A DNA stretch of 64,000 nucleotides from assembly GCF_000376565.1 (NCBI RefSeq), contig NZ_BARG01000029.1, positions 62,001 to 126,000 of the forward strand, written 5' to 3'. A program made the position numbers and the translations under genes. Positions 1-8,313 of this stretch are shown here, in pieces. Source of the stretch: Streptomyces hokutonensis. Its GTDB lineage: Bacteria > Actinomycetota > Actinomycetes > Streptomycetales > Streptomycetaceae. The notes beneath the pieces are model-generated. The model ran no database searches and had not been told where the DNA came from. It worked only from the letters and a program-made list of their open reading frames with translations. Position 1 is the first letter of the stretch. Every line of letters starts with the position of its first letter.

Positions 1-125
1 GTGGTTCCGCCGACGACGGGCGTGGGGGCGGCCTGTGCGGCCGAGGCGGGCTGAAGGCCGGCGATCGCGAGGGCGGCGGCGCCGACGGCCGCGCATCTCT
101 TGAGGGCGGTGAGGAGCTTCTTCAA
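1..125 (-). CDS. Secreted trypsin-like (S1) protease, N-terminal fragment
   Basis: The window opens on the first 41 codons of a gene that runs off the left edge. They read as a Sec signal peptide: a basic start (KK, KR), an Ala/Leu core and a small-residue cleavage region (ASAAQAA), followed by PVVGGTT. VVGGT is the typical activation-site N-terminus of mature chymotrypsin-family proteases, so an exported serine protease is inferred. The catalytic triad would lie outside the window and cannot be checked. The TTG start at 125 is chosen because GGAAGG sits a few bases upstream and no ATG or GTG fits. Bases 126-296 hold only its upstream region. Confidence 0.7.
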   Translation of the reverse strand, partial: MKKLLTALKRCAAVGAAALAIAGLQPASAAQAAPTPVVGGT

Positions 126-296
126 CGTGATGCCTTCCGTGGGGGGCGGGAATGACGCGCGCATGTCAATCCAGGGCATCAAAGAAATGCCCAATTTCTG
201 ACATGGGCTGGTCAAATCTGTTGAAGGATTATGTGAACCCTGTGAACGTCCGCACAAGGGGTGTGTTCTGGCCATCCGCCGGCCCCGGCAGTGCGC

Positions 297-1748
297 TCAC
301 CCGAGACGACGGGTGCCGTACCTCTTGATCACCTGGAACTGCTCCAGGGCCGCGGAACCGCCGAAGCTGCCGTAGCCGCTCTGCTTGACCGGTGTGCCGG
401 CCAGTTGCGAGGTGGTCATGCTGTGGGCGTTGAACCAGACCTCGCCCATGCGCAGTTCGCGGCCGACCCGGCGGGCCCGGAGGTCGTCGGCGGTGAAGAC
501 CGAGGCGGCGAGGCCGAAGTCGGTGGCGTTGGCCCGCCGGATCGCGTCGGCCTCGTCCTCGAAGACCTCGAAGGTCTGCACCGGGCCGAAGACCTCCTCC
601 TGGACGAGGGGTACGTCGACGTCGCCGGTCTCGATCAGGGACGGCCGGTAGTAGGCGCCGTCGCGCAGTTCGGGGTCGTCCGGGATGCCTCCGCGGACCA
701 GCACCTTCCCGTATGCGGCCGCCTCCTCGACGAGGCGGTCCACCCGGGCGACGGCGGCCTTGTCGATCAGCGGGCCGAGCCGGGTGTCCGGGTCGTCGGC
801 GGGTCCGACCCGCACCGAACGCAGCGCGGCGCTGAGCTTGGTGCGGAGTTCGTCGGCCACGGCCCGGTGCACGAGGACACGCGACCCGGTGGCGCAGTAC
901 TGGCCGTTCATGACGGTGGCGGCCCGGACCACGACCGGTACGACGGCGTCGATGTCGACGTCGTCGAATATCAACAGCGGTGTCTTGCCGCCGAGTTCGA
1001 GCGTCGTCCGCTTCACCCTGGCCGCCGCCCCGGCGGCCACCAGCCGGCCGACCCTGGTGCTGCCGGTGTAGCTCAGCACGTCGACCTCGGGCGAGTCGAC
1101 GAGGAGCGGCGCGACCTCGTTGCCCGTCTCGGTGAGGAGGCTGAGCACCCCGGGCGGCAGGGAGGCGGTCTCCGCCACGGTCTCGGCGAGCAGCGCGTTG
1201 GTCAGCGCGGTCTGTCCGGGCAGTTTCACGACGGCCGTGCAGCCCGCCGCCAGCGCGGGCCCGATCGCGCGTACGGCGAGCAGGATCGGCCCGTTCCACG
1301 GCACGATGATCCCGACCACGCCGGCCGGTTCCGGTACGGCGTGCCAGTACGTCTCCGGTGCCTGCTCGAGGGCCTGCCCGCCGGTCTGGACCCGCGCCCG
1401 GGCCGCGTTGAGGCGCAGCAGGCGCGCGGCCATCTCGGCTTCCATCCGGGTCTCCCGGAGGAGCCTTCCGGTCTCCCGGGAGAGCATGCGCCCGAGCTCT
1501 TCCCTACGACGCTCGACGCGGTCCGCGAACTCGTCGAGCGCCCGTGCCCGGGGCTCGGCCGGCCGCGACCAACCGGTGGTGTCGAACGCCGTCCGCGCTG
1601 CTGTGATCGCGGCCCGCGCCTCTTTGCCGCCGGCGGAGTGAAAGGCGCCGACCGCCCTGCCCGTCGAGGGGTCGAGGGACTCGTGGAGCTCGCCGCCGTA
1701 GTTCCACCGGCCGTCGATCCAGTTCCCCGCAGGGGTGGATGTGTTCAT
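297..1748 (-). CDS. NAD(P)-dependent aldehyde dehydrogenase
   Basis: A 483-residue protein of normal length for the ALDH superfamily, which oxidises aldehydes to acids. The general-base Glu lies in LELGGKTP and the catalytic Cys in NGQYCATGSR; VPWNGP and the EEVFGPV block are also present. The ATG at 1748 (MNTSTPAG) is preferred over a GTG at 1790, because GAGAGGG lies just upstream and the GTG falls inside an operator palindrome. It is divergent from a TetR-type gene at 1847, and the two palindromes between them suggest repression by that protein. The aldehyde substrate cannot be told from sequence. Confidence 0.93.
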   Translation of the reverse strand: MNTSTPAGNWIDGRWNYGGELHESLDPSTGRAVGAFHSAGGKEARAAITAARTAFDTTGWSRPAEPRARALDEFADRVERRREELGRMLSRETGRLLRETRMEAEMAARLLRLNAARARVQTGGQALEQAPETYWHAVPEPAGVVGIIVPWNGPILLAVRAIGPALAAGCTAVVKLPGQTALTNALLAETVAETASLPPGVLSLLTETGNEVAPLLVDSPEVDVLSYTGSTRVGRLVAAGAAARVKRTTLELGGKTPLLIFDDVDIDAVVPVVVRAATVMNGQYCATGSRVLVHRAVADELRTKLSAALRSVRVGPADDPDTRLGPLIDKAAVARVDRLVEEAAAYGKVLVRGGIPDDPELRDGAYYRPSLIETGDVDVPLVQEEVFGPVQTFEVFEDEADAIRRANATDFGLAASVFTADDLRARRVGRELRMGEVWFNAHSMTTSQLAGTPVKQSGYGSFGGSAALEQFQVIKRYGTRRLG

Positions 1749-1772
1749 GGTGACCCTCTCCTCGCCCAGCGA

Positions 1773-1821
1773 GCGGATAATTATCCGCACCAGCCCTTGG
1801 AACGTACCGGATAATTATCCG
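1773..1821. promoter_or_regulatory. Twin palindromic operators between ALDH and TetR genes
   Basis: Two nearly identical palindromes lie in the divergent intergenic region: GCGGATAATTATCCGC at 1773-1788 (16 bp, perfect) and CGGATAATTATCCG at 1808-1821 (14 bp, perfect). Their centres are 34 bp apart, about three helical turns. This is the layout of a TetR-family operator. The adjacent TetR gene is the likely ligand, giving autoregulation plus control of the dehydrogenase. Binding is inferred. Confidence 0.8.
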
Positions 1822-1846
1822 CTCCACAAGAAAGTACCCTCTGACC

Positions 1847-2413
1847 ATGACGACGGAGCCCATCAGCTCGCGCCGGGCGGACACCCGACGCAACCGCGAA
1901 CGCATCCTCGCCACCGCGGAGCGGGCGCTGGCCGAGTCGGGCGAGATCTCCTTCAACGCCATCGCGAAGGCGGCCGGGGTCGGCGTCGGCACGATGTACC
2001 GGCACTTCCCGACCTCCGAGGCGCTGGTCCTCGCGGTCTACGAGGCCGAGGTGCGCAACCTCATCGAGATCGTGCCGACCCTGATCGAGACCCACCCGCC
2101 CCAGGAGGCCTTCCGCGTCTGGGTCACCGACCACCTGGCCCACTACATGGCGACAAAACGCGGCCTGGGCGACGCCCTCCGCGCCGCGGCAACCGGCGCC
2201 GAGGTCTACAACCGCGCCTACGACGAGGTCACCGTCGCTTTGGCAGCCCTCCTGAGGGTCAACGCCGAGGCAGGCACGGTCCGCCCCGACCTGAACCCGC
2301 GCACGGTGATGCGGGGCTTGGGCGGCCTACTCCTCCTGGACCCCAACGAGGACCAGGGCGCCCAGATCGCAGACCTGACGGACTTGCTGTGGCGAGGCAT
2401 GGCAACCCCCTAA
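1847..2413 (+). CDS. TetR-family transcriptional regulator
   Basis: A 188-residue TetR-type repressor. The N-terminal helix-turn-helix spans roughly residues 12-58 (RERILATAERALAESG, then IAKAAGVGVGTMYRHFPTSEAL). The rest is an all-helical ligand-binding and dimerisation domain that resembles the SbtR-like C-terminal class. The ATG at 1847 is the first start after the second palindrome. It is divergent from the aldehyde dehydrogenase gene and probably represses both, with release by an aldehyde or related compound; the inducer is unknown. A dispersed repeat element follows its stop codon. Confidence 0.9.
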   Translation: MTTEPISSRRADTRRNRERILATAERALAESGEISFNAIAKAAGVGVGTMYRHFPTSEALVLAVYEAEVRNLIEIVPTLIETHPPQEAFRVWVTDHLAHYMATKRGLGDALRAAATGAEVYNRAYDEVTVALAALLRVNAEAGTVRPDLNPRTVMRGLGGLLLLDPNEDQGAQIADLTDLLWRGMATP

Positions 2414-2453
2414 GAGGCGTTGCGCTGGTAGCTCCGGCCAGGGCAACTCCCTT

Positions 2454-2484
2454 GGGGGCGCGGGGAACTGCGCGACCAGCCCCC
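2454..2484. repeat. Dispersed intergenic hairpin repeat, copy 1
   Basis: This carries the 20-bp core GCGGGGAACTGCGCGACCAG (2460-2479), which recurs at 37485-37504 and 59055-59074. In this copy GGGGG (2454-2458) pairs with CCCCC (2480-2484) around an inner CGCG/CGCG stem. It lies between the convergent stops of the TetR gene (2413) and the MarR gene (2502). Similar elements are, as I recall, common downstream of genes in Streptomyces; their role is not known to me. Confidence 0.75.
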
Positions 2485-2501
2485 ACCGGCCCGCAGACAA
2501 A

Positions 2502-2921
2502 TCAACGACCTGCCAGCCGCTCCATAATCGCCCCCGCCAACTCCAACACCCCGCGCTCCGTCTCACTCAACGACCCCAGCGCCCCCGCCAGCCACACATC
2601 CCGCTCGGCCATGTCCCGGTCCAACGCCCGCCGCCCGGCTGCCGTGAGCGTGAGCACGGACTGCCGCCGATCCACCGCACTCGGCTCACGCGAGATCAAC
2701 CCCTCCGCCTCCAGCTCGCCGAAGGCCCGCGTGAGCGACTGAGGCCGCTGCCGCTCAGCCACCGCCACCTCACCCGGCGTCGCCGACCCGTTCCGGTGCA
2801 GATGCCCGAGCACGATCAGCTGGTTGAGCGTGAGCCCGCCGTCGCCGCGCTCCTGTCGCAACCGCCGGTTGAGCCGTACGACACCGCGACGGATCCGGGC
2901 GGCTTCGGAGAGATGATCCAT
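2502..2921 (-). CDS. MarR-family transcriptional regulator
   Basis: A 139-residue winged-helix protein of the MarR type. The recognition region reads LTLNQLIVLGHLHRNGSATPGEVAVAE, followed by the basic wing (SREPSAVDRRQSVLTLTAAG) and dimerisation helices at both ends. The ATG at 2921 has no clear Shine-Dalgarno sequence, because the CGATATATCG palindrome sits against the start codon; a leaderless transcript is possible. It is divergent from the FUSC-type membrane protein gene at 2978, which it probably controls. Confidence 0.9.
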   Translation of the reverse strand: MDHLSEAARIRRGVVRLNRRLRQERGDGGLTLNQLIVLGHLHRNGSATPGEVAVAERQRPQSLTRAFGELEAEGLISREPSAVDRRQSVLTLTAAGRRALDRDMAERDVWLAGALGSLSETERGVLELAGAIMERLAGR

Positions 2922-2922
2922 G

Positions 2923-2932
2923 CGATATATCG
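2923..2932. promoter_or_regulatory. Palindrome in the MarR/FUSC divergent promoter
   Basis: The perfect palindrome CGATATATCG lies between the MarR start (2921) and the FUSC start (2978), and overlaps where the MarR promoter or transcript start should be. Autorepression by the MarR protein is inferred from position and symmetry only. Confidence 0.55.
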
Positions 2933-2977
2933 TACGCGCAAACTTACTATCCAGCGGTCGAAACGCCAGCTACCGTA

Positions 2978-4054
2978 GTGATAGTGACCGCCAAACTAAT
3001 ACGCAACGCGTACGAAGCGGCCCTGACGATGACCGCCGTGCTGCTCTCCTGGGGCGCCGCCCTCTGGCTGGAGGGCGCCGCAGGACTGCACACGGACGTA
3101 CTGGTCCTCGCGGTCGCCCTGACCCTCACCCTGTCCTCCACCCAGCGCACCGCCGACACGCGCCGGAGGCTCACCGCACTCGTCCTGCTGCCGGTCACGG
3201 CCGGAGCCTCGATCTTCCTCGGCAGGCTGTTGGCCTCCCACTACACACTCGGCGCCGCCGTCTACACGGCGGGCATGGCGCTGGCCATCTGGATCCGCCG
3301 CTACGGCCCCGTCGCCACGAAGGCCGGCACGCTGCTGGCTCTCCCGCTGGTCGCCCTCCTCGTCGTACCGGGCCCCGCGCTGCCGCCCAAGGCGCAGAGC
3401 GGGCTGGTCACTTGGGGCTGGTCGGCTCTGGTCGGGGCGCTGGCGTGCGGGGTGGTGTGGCTGGTGCAGGGGCTGGGGGACCGGTTCGGCCCCCGGCCCT
3501 GGCGCGCGGAACCCGACCCCGGACAACCACCGAGCCGCTCCCGCCTCCACCCCCGCCCCAGCACCCGCATGGCCCTCCAGATGGCGGCCGGGATCGCCGC
3601 CGCCTTCGTCGTGGGGCGGCTGTTCTTCGACGAGCACTGGCCCTGGGTGGTCCTCACCGCGTACGTCGCCGCGAGCGGCAATCGGGGCCGAACGGACGTA
3701 CTGCGCAAGGGGGTTGAGCGCCTGGCCGGAGCCACGATCGGCACCCTGCTGGCGGCGGGCATCGCGTCGATCGGCATCACCGGCGACACCTCCGTGGCGC
3801 TGATGTTCGCCGTCCTCACGGTCGCGTTGTGGCTGCGCCCCCTCAACTACGCCTACTGGGCAGCCGGAATGACCTGCGCCCTGTCCCTCCTCCTCGGCTA
3901 CTTCGGCCAGGACGCCCTCCACCTGCTGCCCACCCGGCTCGAAGGGATCGCGGTCGGCGCGGTGCTGTCGGTGGCGTCGGCGTGGTGGCTGCTGCCGGTG
4001 GCACGCAGGAGGGCGCCGGCGGCACGGCTCGACGTACGACCAAGTGATGCCTGA
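2978..4054 (+). CDS. FUSC-family integral membrane protein
   Basis: A 358-residue protein with two hydrophobic halves. An N-terminal block of membrane helices (about residues 12-150) is followed by a hydrophilic linker rich in Pro and Arg (about 160-195). A second block (RMALQMAAGIAAAFVVGRLF onwards) matches the FUSC_2 pattern of aromatic-acid and fusaric-acid efflux proteins. Membrane export of a small aromatic compound is the family expectation, and the divergent MarR gene fits that because MarR proteins often sense phenolic acids. The start is GTG at 2978, with a second in-frame GTG at 2984 that is equally possible. Confidence 0.8.
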   Translation: MIVTAKLIRNAYEAALTMTAVLLSWGAALWLEGAAGLHTDVLVLAVALTLTLSSTQRTADTRRRLTALVLLPVTAGASIFLGRLLASHYTLGAAVYTAGMALAIWIRRYGPVATKAGTLLALPLVALLVVPGPALPPKAQSGLVTWGWSALVGALACGVVWLVQGLGDRFGPRPWRAEPDPGQPPSRSRLHPRPSTRMALQMAAGIAAAFVVGRLFFDEHWPWVVLTAYVAASGNRGRTDVLRKGVERLAGATIGTLLAAGIASIGITGDTSVALMFAVLTVALWLRPLNYAYWAAGMTCALSLLLGYFGQDALHLLPTRLEGIAVGAVLSVASAWWLLPVARRRAPAARLDVRPSDA

Positions 4055-4068
4055 AGAAGGGGCGGTTG

Positions 4069-4084
4069 GCCGATTTCGATCGGC
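4069..4084 (+). terminator. Stem-loop after the FUSC-type gene
   Basis: GCCGAT pairs with ATCGGC around a TTCG tetraloop, 15 bases after the stop codon. There is no U-run, as is common in high-GC actinomycetes, so it may act as a weak terminator or only protect the 3' end. Confidence 0.45.
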
Positions 4085-4109
4085 TTGACCCGACTCCTAT
4101 GCTCTCGTC

Positions 4110-4673
4110 ATGGTGACTCCGCCAGAGGGAGACGACCGGAACACCGTGGAGGTCCTCGGCACCGACCGGCCCCTGCTCGTACAGCGCTGGAGAGCACTGT
4201 CACGCCGGTCGCGTGTGACGGTCGCGGTCTCGACGTCCGTGGTCGTTCTCACCGCGCTGGTCGGCTATCTCCTCGCCAGCCGTCCGCCGCCCGTGCCACC
4301 GGACCCGGCCGCCGCCACCCGCATCACCATCCTGCATGTGAGCCCGCCCGTGGTCGGCAGCCCGTACTTCGGCATCACCTTCCGGGTCACCGCGACCTCC
4401 TCCGTGCGACTCGTCACGACGGACGAGGGCTACGACGACCTGACCCTGTTCGTCGACACGCTGGCCGGCACCACGCTCGCCCCTGGTGAGGTGCGCCTGC
4501 TGGACGGCCAAGCCGCCGTGTGCACCTGCCAGTTGGCCCACCCGCCGCGTGGCACTCCGCTCCTCTACCTGACCGTCCGCAACGCGCGCGGCTACGCGAA
4601 GGCCCGACTCGTACCCACCGACGCCCAGTTCGACCAGATCGACGACGATATCCACCGGGCATGCGCCCGCTGA
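4110..4673 (+). CDS. Hypothetical single-pass membrane protein
   Basis: A 187-residue protein that I do not recognise. A short basic cytoplasmic N-terminus (QRWRALSRRSR) precedes one membrane helix (about residues 37-57, VAVSTSVVVLTALVGYLLAS). An extracytoplasmic domain of about 125 residues with beta-strand character follows. It contains two Cys close together (VCTCQL) and a third near the C-terminus (HRACAR), so a disulfide is possible. It stands alone between the FUSC-type gene and the convergent response regulator. The ATG at 4110 lacks a strong ribosome-binding site. Confidence 0.6.
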   Translation: MVTPPEGDDRNTVEVLGTDRPLLVQRWRALSRRSRVTVAVSTSVVVLTALVGYLLASRPPPVPPDPAAATRITILHVSPPVVGSPYFGITFRVTATSSVRLVTTDEGYDDLTLFVDTLAGTTLAPGEVRLLDGQAAVCTCQLAHPPRGTPLLYLTVRNARGYAKARLVPTDAQFDQIDDDIHRACAR

Positions 4674-4679
4674 CCCGCG

Positions 4680-5339
4680 TCACCCGCTCCGCGGCACGAC
4701 CAGCCCCGTCTCGTACGCCGTCACCACCGCCTGGGTACGGTCCCGCAGCCCCAGTTTGGACAGGATGCGGCTGACGTGGGTCTTCACGGTCTCCTCGCCG
4801 ACGTGCAGGCGGGCGGCGAGCTCCGGGTTGGACAGGCCTTCCGCGAGGAGGCGCAGGACGTCGGTCTCGCGTGGGGTGAGGGCGTCAAGTGCGGTGCGTA
4901 CAGGGGCGGTCCGGGGGCGCTGGCGGGCGAACTCGGAGATGAGACGGCGGGTGATCGCGGGCGCGAGCAGGGCCTCGCCGGCCGCTACGACCCGTACCGC
5001 GTCGAAGAGCCGCTCCGCCGTCACGTCCTTGAGCAGGAAGCCGCTCGCCCCGGCGGTCAGCGCGTCGTAGACGTGTTCGTCGAGGTCGAAGGTGGTCAGG
5101 ACGAGTACGCGTGGCGCGTCCGGGCCCTGGAGCCTCGCCGTTGCCTCGATGCCGTCCATGACCGGCATGCGTACGTCCATCAGGACCACGTCGGGGAGTT
5201 GTTCGCGGCAGACGCGTACCGCCTCGGCGCCGTCGTGGGCCGTGCCGACGACGGTGAAGTCGGCCTGGGTGGCGAGGAGTCCGGCGTAGCCGGCCCGGAC
5301 GAGTTCGTGGTCGTCGGCGACGACGATGCGGATGGTCAT
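4680..5339 (-). CDS. NarL/LuxR-family response regulator
   Basis: A 219-residue two-component regulator. The receiver domain has the acidic pair D9/D10, phospho-acceptor D55 (VVLMDVRMP), the Thr switch region (LTTF, near 82) and Lys104 (FLLKD). A LuxR-type helix-turn-helix follows (LTPRETDVLRLLAEGLSNPE to about residue 210). Its start overlaps the kinase stop as ATGA, so the two are translationally coupled. The neighbouring ABC exporter genes are the natural target, by analogy with similar loci; this is inference. Confidence 0.95.
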   Translation of the reverse strand: MTIRIVVADDHELVRAGYAGLLATQADFTVVGTAHDGAEAVRVCREQLPDVVLMDVRMPVMDGIEATARLQGPDAPRVLVLTTFDLDEHVYDALTAGASGFLLKDVTAERLFDAVRVVAAGEALLAPAITRRLISEFARQRPRTAPVRTALDALTPRETDVLRLLAEGLSNPELAARLHVGEETVKTHVSRILSKLGLRDRTQAVVTAYETGLVVPRSG

Positions 5340-7270
5340 GCCGGTGCCTCCTCGTCGTCTGGGTTGACGGGTAGACGGGCCTCGACGAGGAATCCACCGC
5401 CGGGGGCGGGTCCGGTGCGCAGCGTGCCGCCCACGGTGGCGGCGCGCTCGCGCATGCCGAGCAGTCCGTGGCCGGAGTTGTGGGTGGCGGGCTGTCCGGG
5501 CCCGTTGTCGCGGACGCGCACCGCCAAGTCGTTGTCCCCGTACCGGAGTTCCACGTCCACGGCGGCGCCGGGTGCGTGCCGGCGGGCGTTGGTGAGGGCT
5601 TCCTGCACGATGCGGTACGCGGTGACCTCGATACCGGGGTCGAGCGTTGTGACCGGCCCGCTGATGATGAGGCGGGTGCGGGAACCGGCCGCGTCCCGTG
5701 ACTCGTCGACGAGTTCCATGAGTTGACGGAGACCGGGCTGTGGCCGCCGCTGGACGCCCGTGTGCGCGTCTTCGCGCAGGACGCCGAGCAGTCGCCGCAT
5801 CTCGGTCAGCGCGGTGCGCGCGGTGTCGCCGATGGCGAGGAGACGGGTGGCGCCCTCGGGCGGCAGCCCGGGGGTGGTGAGGCGGGCGGTCTCCGCCTGG
5901 ACGGCGATCATCGAGATGTGGTGCGCGACGACATCGTGCAACTCCCGTGCGATACGCGCCCGTTCGCCCCGGGCGGCGTGTTCGAGGAGGGTGTCCGCGA
6001 AGGCCTGCTCGGTGACGCTGTGGGCGAGGGCGGTGCTGCGCACATGGTGGGCGATGCCGGTGGCCGCGGCGGCGGAGGCGAGCGTCGCCACGAGGACGGC
6101 GACGATCCGCGTCGGGTCCTCGTGACCGGCCAGCGCGATCACGACGTACGGCAGGACGAACAGCCCGCCCAGCGCGGTGGCCCCGGCCCGCCCCAGCACA
6201 TACACGCAGACGAGCTGGGCCACGACCCCGCCGACGGTGAGCATCCCGAAGGGCACGAGTGACAGCACGCAGGCCGCGCTGATCGCGACGGCCGCACCAC
6301 TCCGGGCGAACCGCCCGCTCCCGGTCCCGAGGACGAAGGGAAGCGGGACGGTGGTGGCGAGCGCGAGCAACAGCAGCGCGGCGAATCCTCCGGCCAGGTC
6401 GCGGCTGCGCAGAAGGACTTCGGACACCGCGAGAACGGCCAGGCCGACAGGCACGACGAAAACCGCCCGCCGCGAGACGGCCCCGACCCCCGCGCGCCCC
6501 ACGACAACCAGCCGCTCCCGGCTCGTTCCCCGACCCGCCCCGGGGTCTCGGCCCGGGTCCCGACCCGGCGCGGAGCCCTGGTCCCGGTCCCGATCCGGCG
6601 CGGAGTGCTGGTCCGGGTCCTGATCCGGCGGGAAGTCCCGACCCGGTCCCCGAACCGTCCTGGGGTCCTGGTGCGGCTCGCGATGCGTCCTGGGGTTTCG
6701 GTCCGCGTCCCGATCCGTTCCGGGACCCTTGTCCAGGCTTTGAACCGTCACGGGGTCCCGTCCCGGCGCGGAGCCCTGGTCCGGGTCCCGTCCCGGCGCG
6801 GAGTCCTGGTCCGGGTCTCGATCCGGCGCGGAGTGCTGGTGCGGGTCCTGATCCGGTGGGAAGTCCCGACCCGGTCCCCGAACCGTCCTGGGGTCCTGGT
6901 GCGGCTCGTGATGCGTCCTGGGGTTTCGGTCCGCGTCCCGATCCGTCCCGGGATCCGTGTCCAGGCTTTGAACCGTCACGGGGTCCCGTCCCGGGTGCCG
7001 ACCCGGCGCGGTGTTCTGGTCCGGGTCTCGATCCGGCACGGAGTCCTGGTCCGGGCCCCGGTCCGTCCCGAGGTCTCGGTCCGGGCTCCGGTCCGGTGTG
7101 GAGTCCTGGTCCGGGTTCTGAGCCGGCGTGGAGTCGCCGCCCGGTCCCCGGACCGTCACTGGCCGACCAGGTCTCCCCGCCGCGGCGGCGCTCACGACGA
7201 CGGCGTTTTCCGGTGGTGCCGAACCATCCGCACCCGGACCCTCCGCATCCGACGAACCCTCCACGCCCAC
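5336..7270 (-). CDS. Sensor histidine kinase with a tandem-repeat N-terminal extension
   Basis: The C-terminal half is an ordinary NarL-partner kinase. About five membrane helices (from residue ~268) lead to a HisKA_3 dimerisation segment with phospho-acceptor His445 (RELHDVVAHH), the N box EALTNARRH, the DNGPG loop and GHGLLGMRER. Upstream the frame stays open for about 250 residues of hydrophilic Asp/Pro/Arg/Gln repeats (DPDQDS-like units), including a copy pair 76 residues apart. Third positions in the repeats are mostly G or C, which favours translation. A GTG at 6502 would instead give a 388-residue kinase of usual length, leaving 6503-7270 untranslated. I keep the long form with low certainty about the start. 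Confidence 0.7.
   Translation of the reverse strand: MGVEGSSDAEGPGADGSAPPENAVVVSAAAAGRPGRPVTVRGPGGDSTPAQNPDQDSTPDRSPDRDLGTDRGPDQDSVPDRDPDQNTAPGRHPGRDPVTVQSLDTDPGTDRDADRNPRTHHEPHQDPRTVRGPGRDFPPDQDPHQHSAPDRDPDQDSAPGRDPDQGSAPGRDPVTVQSLDKGPGTDRDADRNPRTHREPHQDPRTVRGPGRDFPPDQDPDQHSAPDRDRDQGSAPGRDPGRDPGAGRGTSRERLVVVGRAGVGAVSRRAVFVVPVGLAVLAVSEVLLRSRDLAGGFAALLLLALATTVPLPFVLGTGSGRFARSGAAVAISAACVLSLVPFGMLTVGGVVAQLVCVYVLGRAGATALGGLFVLPYVVIALAGHEDPTRIVAVLVATLASAAAATGIAHHVRSTALAHSVTEQAFADTLLEHAARGERARIARELHDVVAHHISMIAVQAETARLTTPGLPPEGATRLLAIGDTARTALTEMRRLLGVLREDAHTGVQRRPQPGLRQLMELVDESRDAAGSRTRLIISGPVTTLDPGIEVTAYRIVQEALTNARRHAPGAAVDVELRYGDNDLAVRVRDNGPGQPATHNSGHGLLGMRERAATVGGTLRTGPAPGGGFLVEARLPVNPDDEEAPA
6601..6994. 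repeat. Long direct repeat inside a degenerate short-unit repeat tract
   Basis: Within a tract of degenerate short repeats running from about 6520 to 7140, a segment of about 166 bp at 6601-6766 recurs at 6829-6994. The offset is 228 bp (76 codons) and there are only scattered differences. The repeat stays in frame in the kinase reading frame, and long frames are also open on the plus strand, as expected of a repeat whose unit length is a multiple of three. Replication slippage or unequal crossover is the likely origin. Confidence 0.85.
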
Positions 7271-7371
7271 CCAGTCATTGTGTCGGCCCCCGGGCCGTCC
7301 GGCGTCCCCCTCGTGAGGGACCTCCAGGGCGTGACGACGCCGTGTGGGACGTGCCCCTAGCCTCGCTCAGC

Positions 7372-8313
7372 ATGAGTGACGCGAGTATCGAAGTCCGTGA
7401 CTTACGGAAGCGGTTCGGTCGGACCCTGGCGGTCGACGGCCTTTCCTTCAGGGTCGAGCCCGGTACGGTGACCGGATTTGTCGGTCCCAATGGTGCGGGC
7501 AAGTCCACCACCATGCGGTCTCTGCTCGGCCTGGACACCCCCGACGAGGGGCGGGCGCTGATCGGCGGGCGGCCCTACCACGCCCTGCGCACACCGCTGT
7601 TGGAGGTCGGCGCGCTGCTGGACGCCGCCGCGCTGCATCCGGCCCGGCGGGGCCGTGACCATCTGCGCTGGCTGGCCAACTCGCACGGGCTGCCGATGCG
7701 TCGCGTGGACGAGGTGCTCGAACAGGTCGGCATGGAGCAGGCGGCCCGGAGGCGGGCGGGGGGCTACTCGCTCGGTATGCGCCAACGGCTCGGCATAGCG
7801 GCCGCGTTGCTCGGTGACCCGGCGGTCCTGCTGCTCGACGAACCGGTCAACGGGCTGGACCCCGAAGGCATTCAGTGGATCCGTGCCCTCCTTCGCCACC
7901 TCGCCACCGAGGGGCGGGCGATCCTCGTCTCCAGCCATCTGATGAGCGAACTCGAAGACACGGCCGACCACTTGGTCGTTATCGGCCGGGGCCGTCTTAT
8001 CGCCGATACCGCGGTCGCCGACCTCCTCGCGGCGGCCTCCGGCGACCGGGTGCGGCTGCGGACGAGCAGTCGTACGGAAGCGATGGAACTGCTCGCCCGG
8101 GAGGGCGGCACGGTGGCCGTCGTCGACCGTGACCTGCTGACCGTGACCGGGCTGCCTGCCGAGCGGGTTGTGGAGTTGCTGTCCGTGTCTCGCGTCCCGT
8201 TCGCCGAAGTGGGTGCGCATCGGGCCTCGTTGGAGGAGGCGTACATGGAACTCACCCGGGACGCGGTCGAGTTCACGTCGACGCCCGCCGGGACGGACGA
8301 GGTGAACCGATGA
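7372..8313 (+). CDS. ABC transporter ATP-binding protein
   Basis: A 313-residue ATPase of the drug/bacitracin exporter type. It has Walker A GPNGAGKST (about residues 38-46), signature YSLGMRQRLG, Walker B AVLLLDEP and the switch His in SSHLMSE, followed by a C-terminal accessory domain. The ATG at 7372 is chosen although the frame is open 172 codons further back, because that extension is only the kinase repeat tract read on the other strand. Its stop overlaps the start of the first permease. It should power the two permeases downstream. Confidence 0.93.
   Translation: MSDASIEVRDLRKRFGRTLAVDGLSFRVEPGTVTGFVGPNGAGKSTTMRSLLGLDTPDEGRALIGGRPYHALRTPLLEVGALLDAAALHPARRGRDHLRWLANSHGLPMRRVDEVLEQVGMEQAARRRAGGYSLGMRQRLGIAAALLGDPAVLLLDEPVNGLDPEGIQWIRALLRHLATEGRAILVSSHLMSELEDTADHLVVIGRGRLIADTAVADLLAAASGDRVRLRTSSRTEAMELLAREGGTVAVVDRDLLTVTGLPAERVVELLSVSRVPFAEVGAHRASLEEAYMELTRDAVEFTSTPAGTDEVNR

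Noticed and set aside
6520..7140. Repeat tract as a possible CRISPR array
   Set aside because: Units are short, degenerate and contiguous without unique spacers, and no cas gene is present.
6856..7371. 172-codon N-terminal extension of the ABC ATPase
   Set aside because: It is the plus-strand reading of the kinase repeat tract. The ATPase domain starts right after ATG 7372, where family members start.
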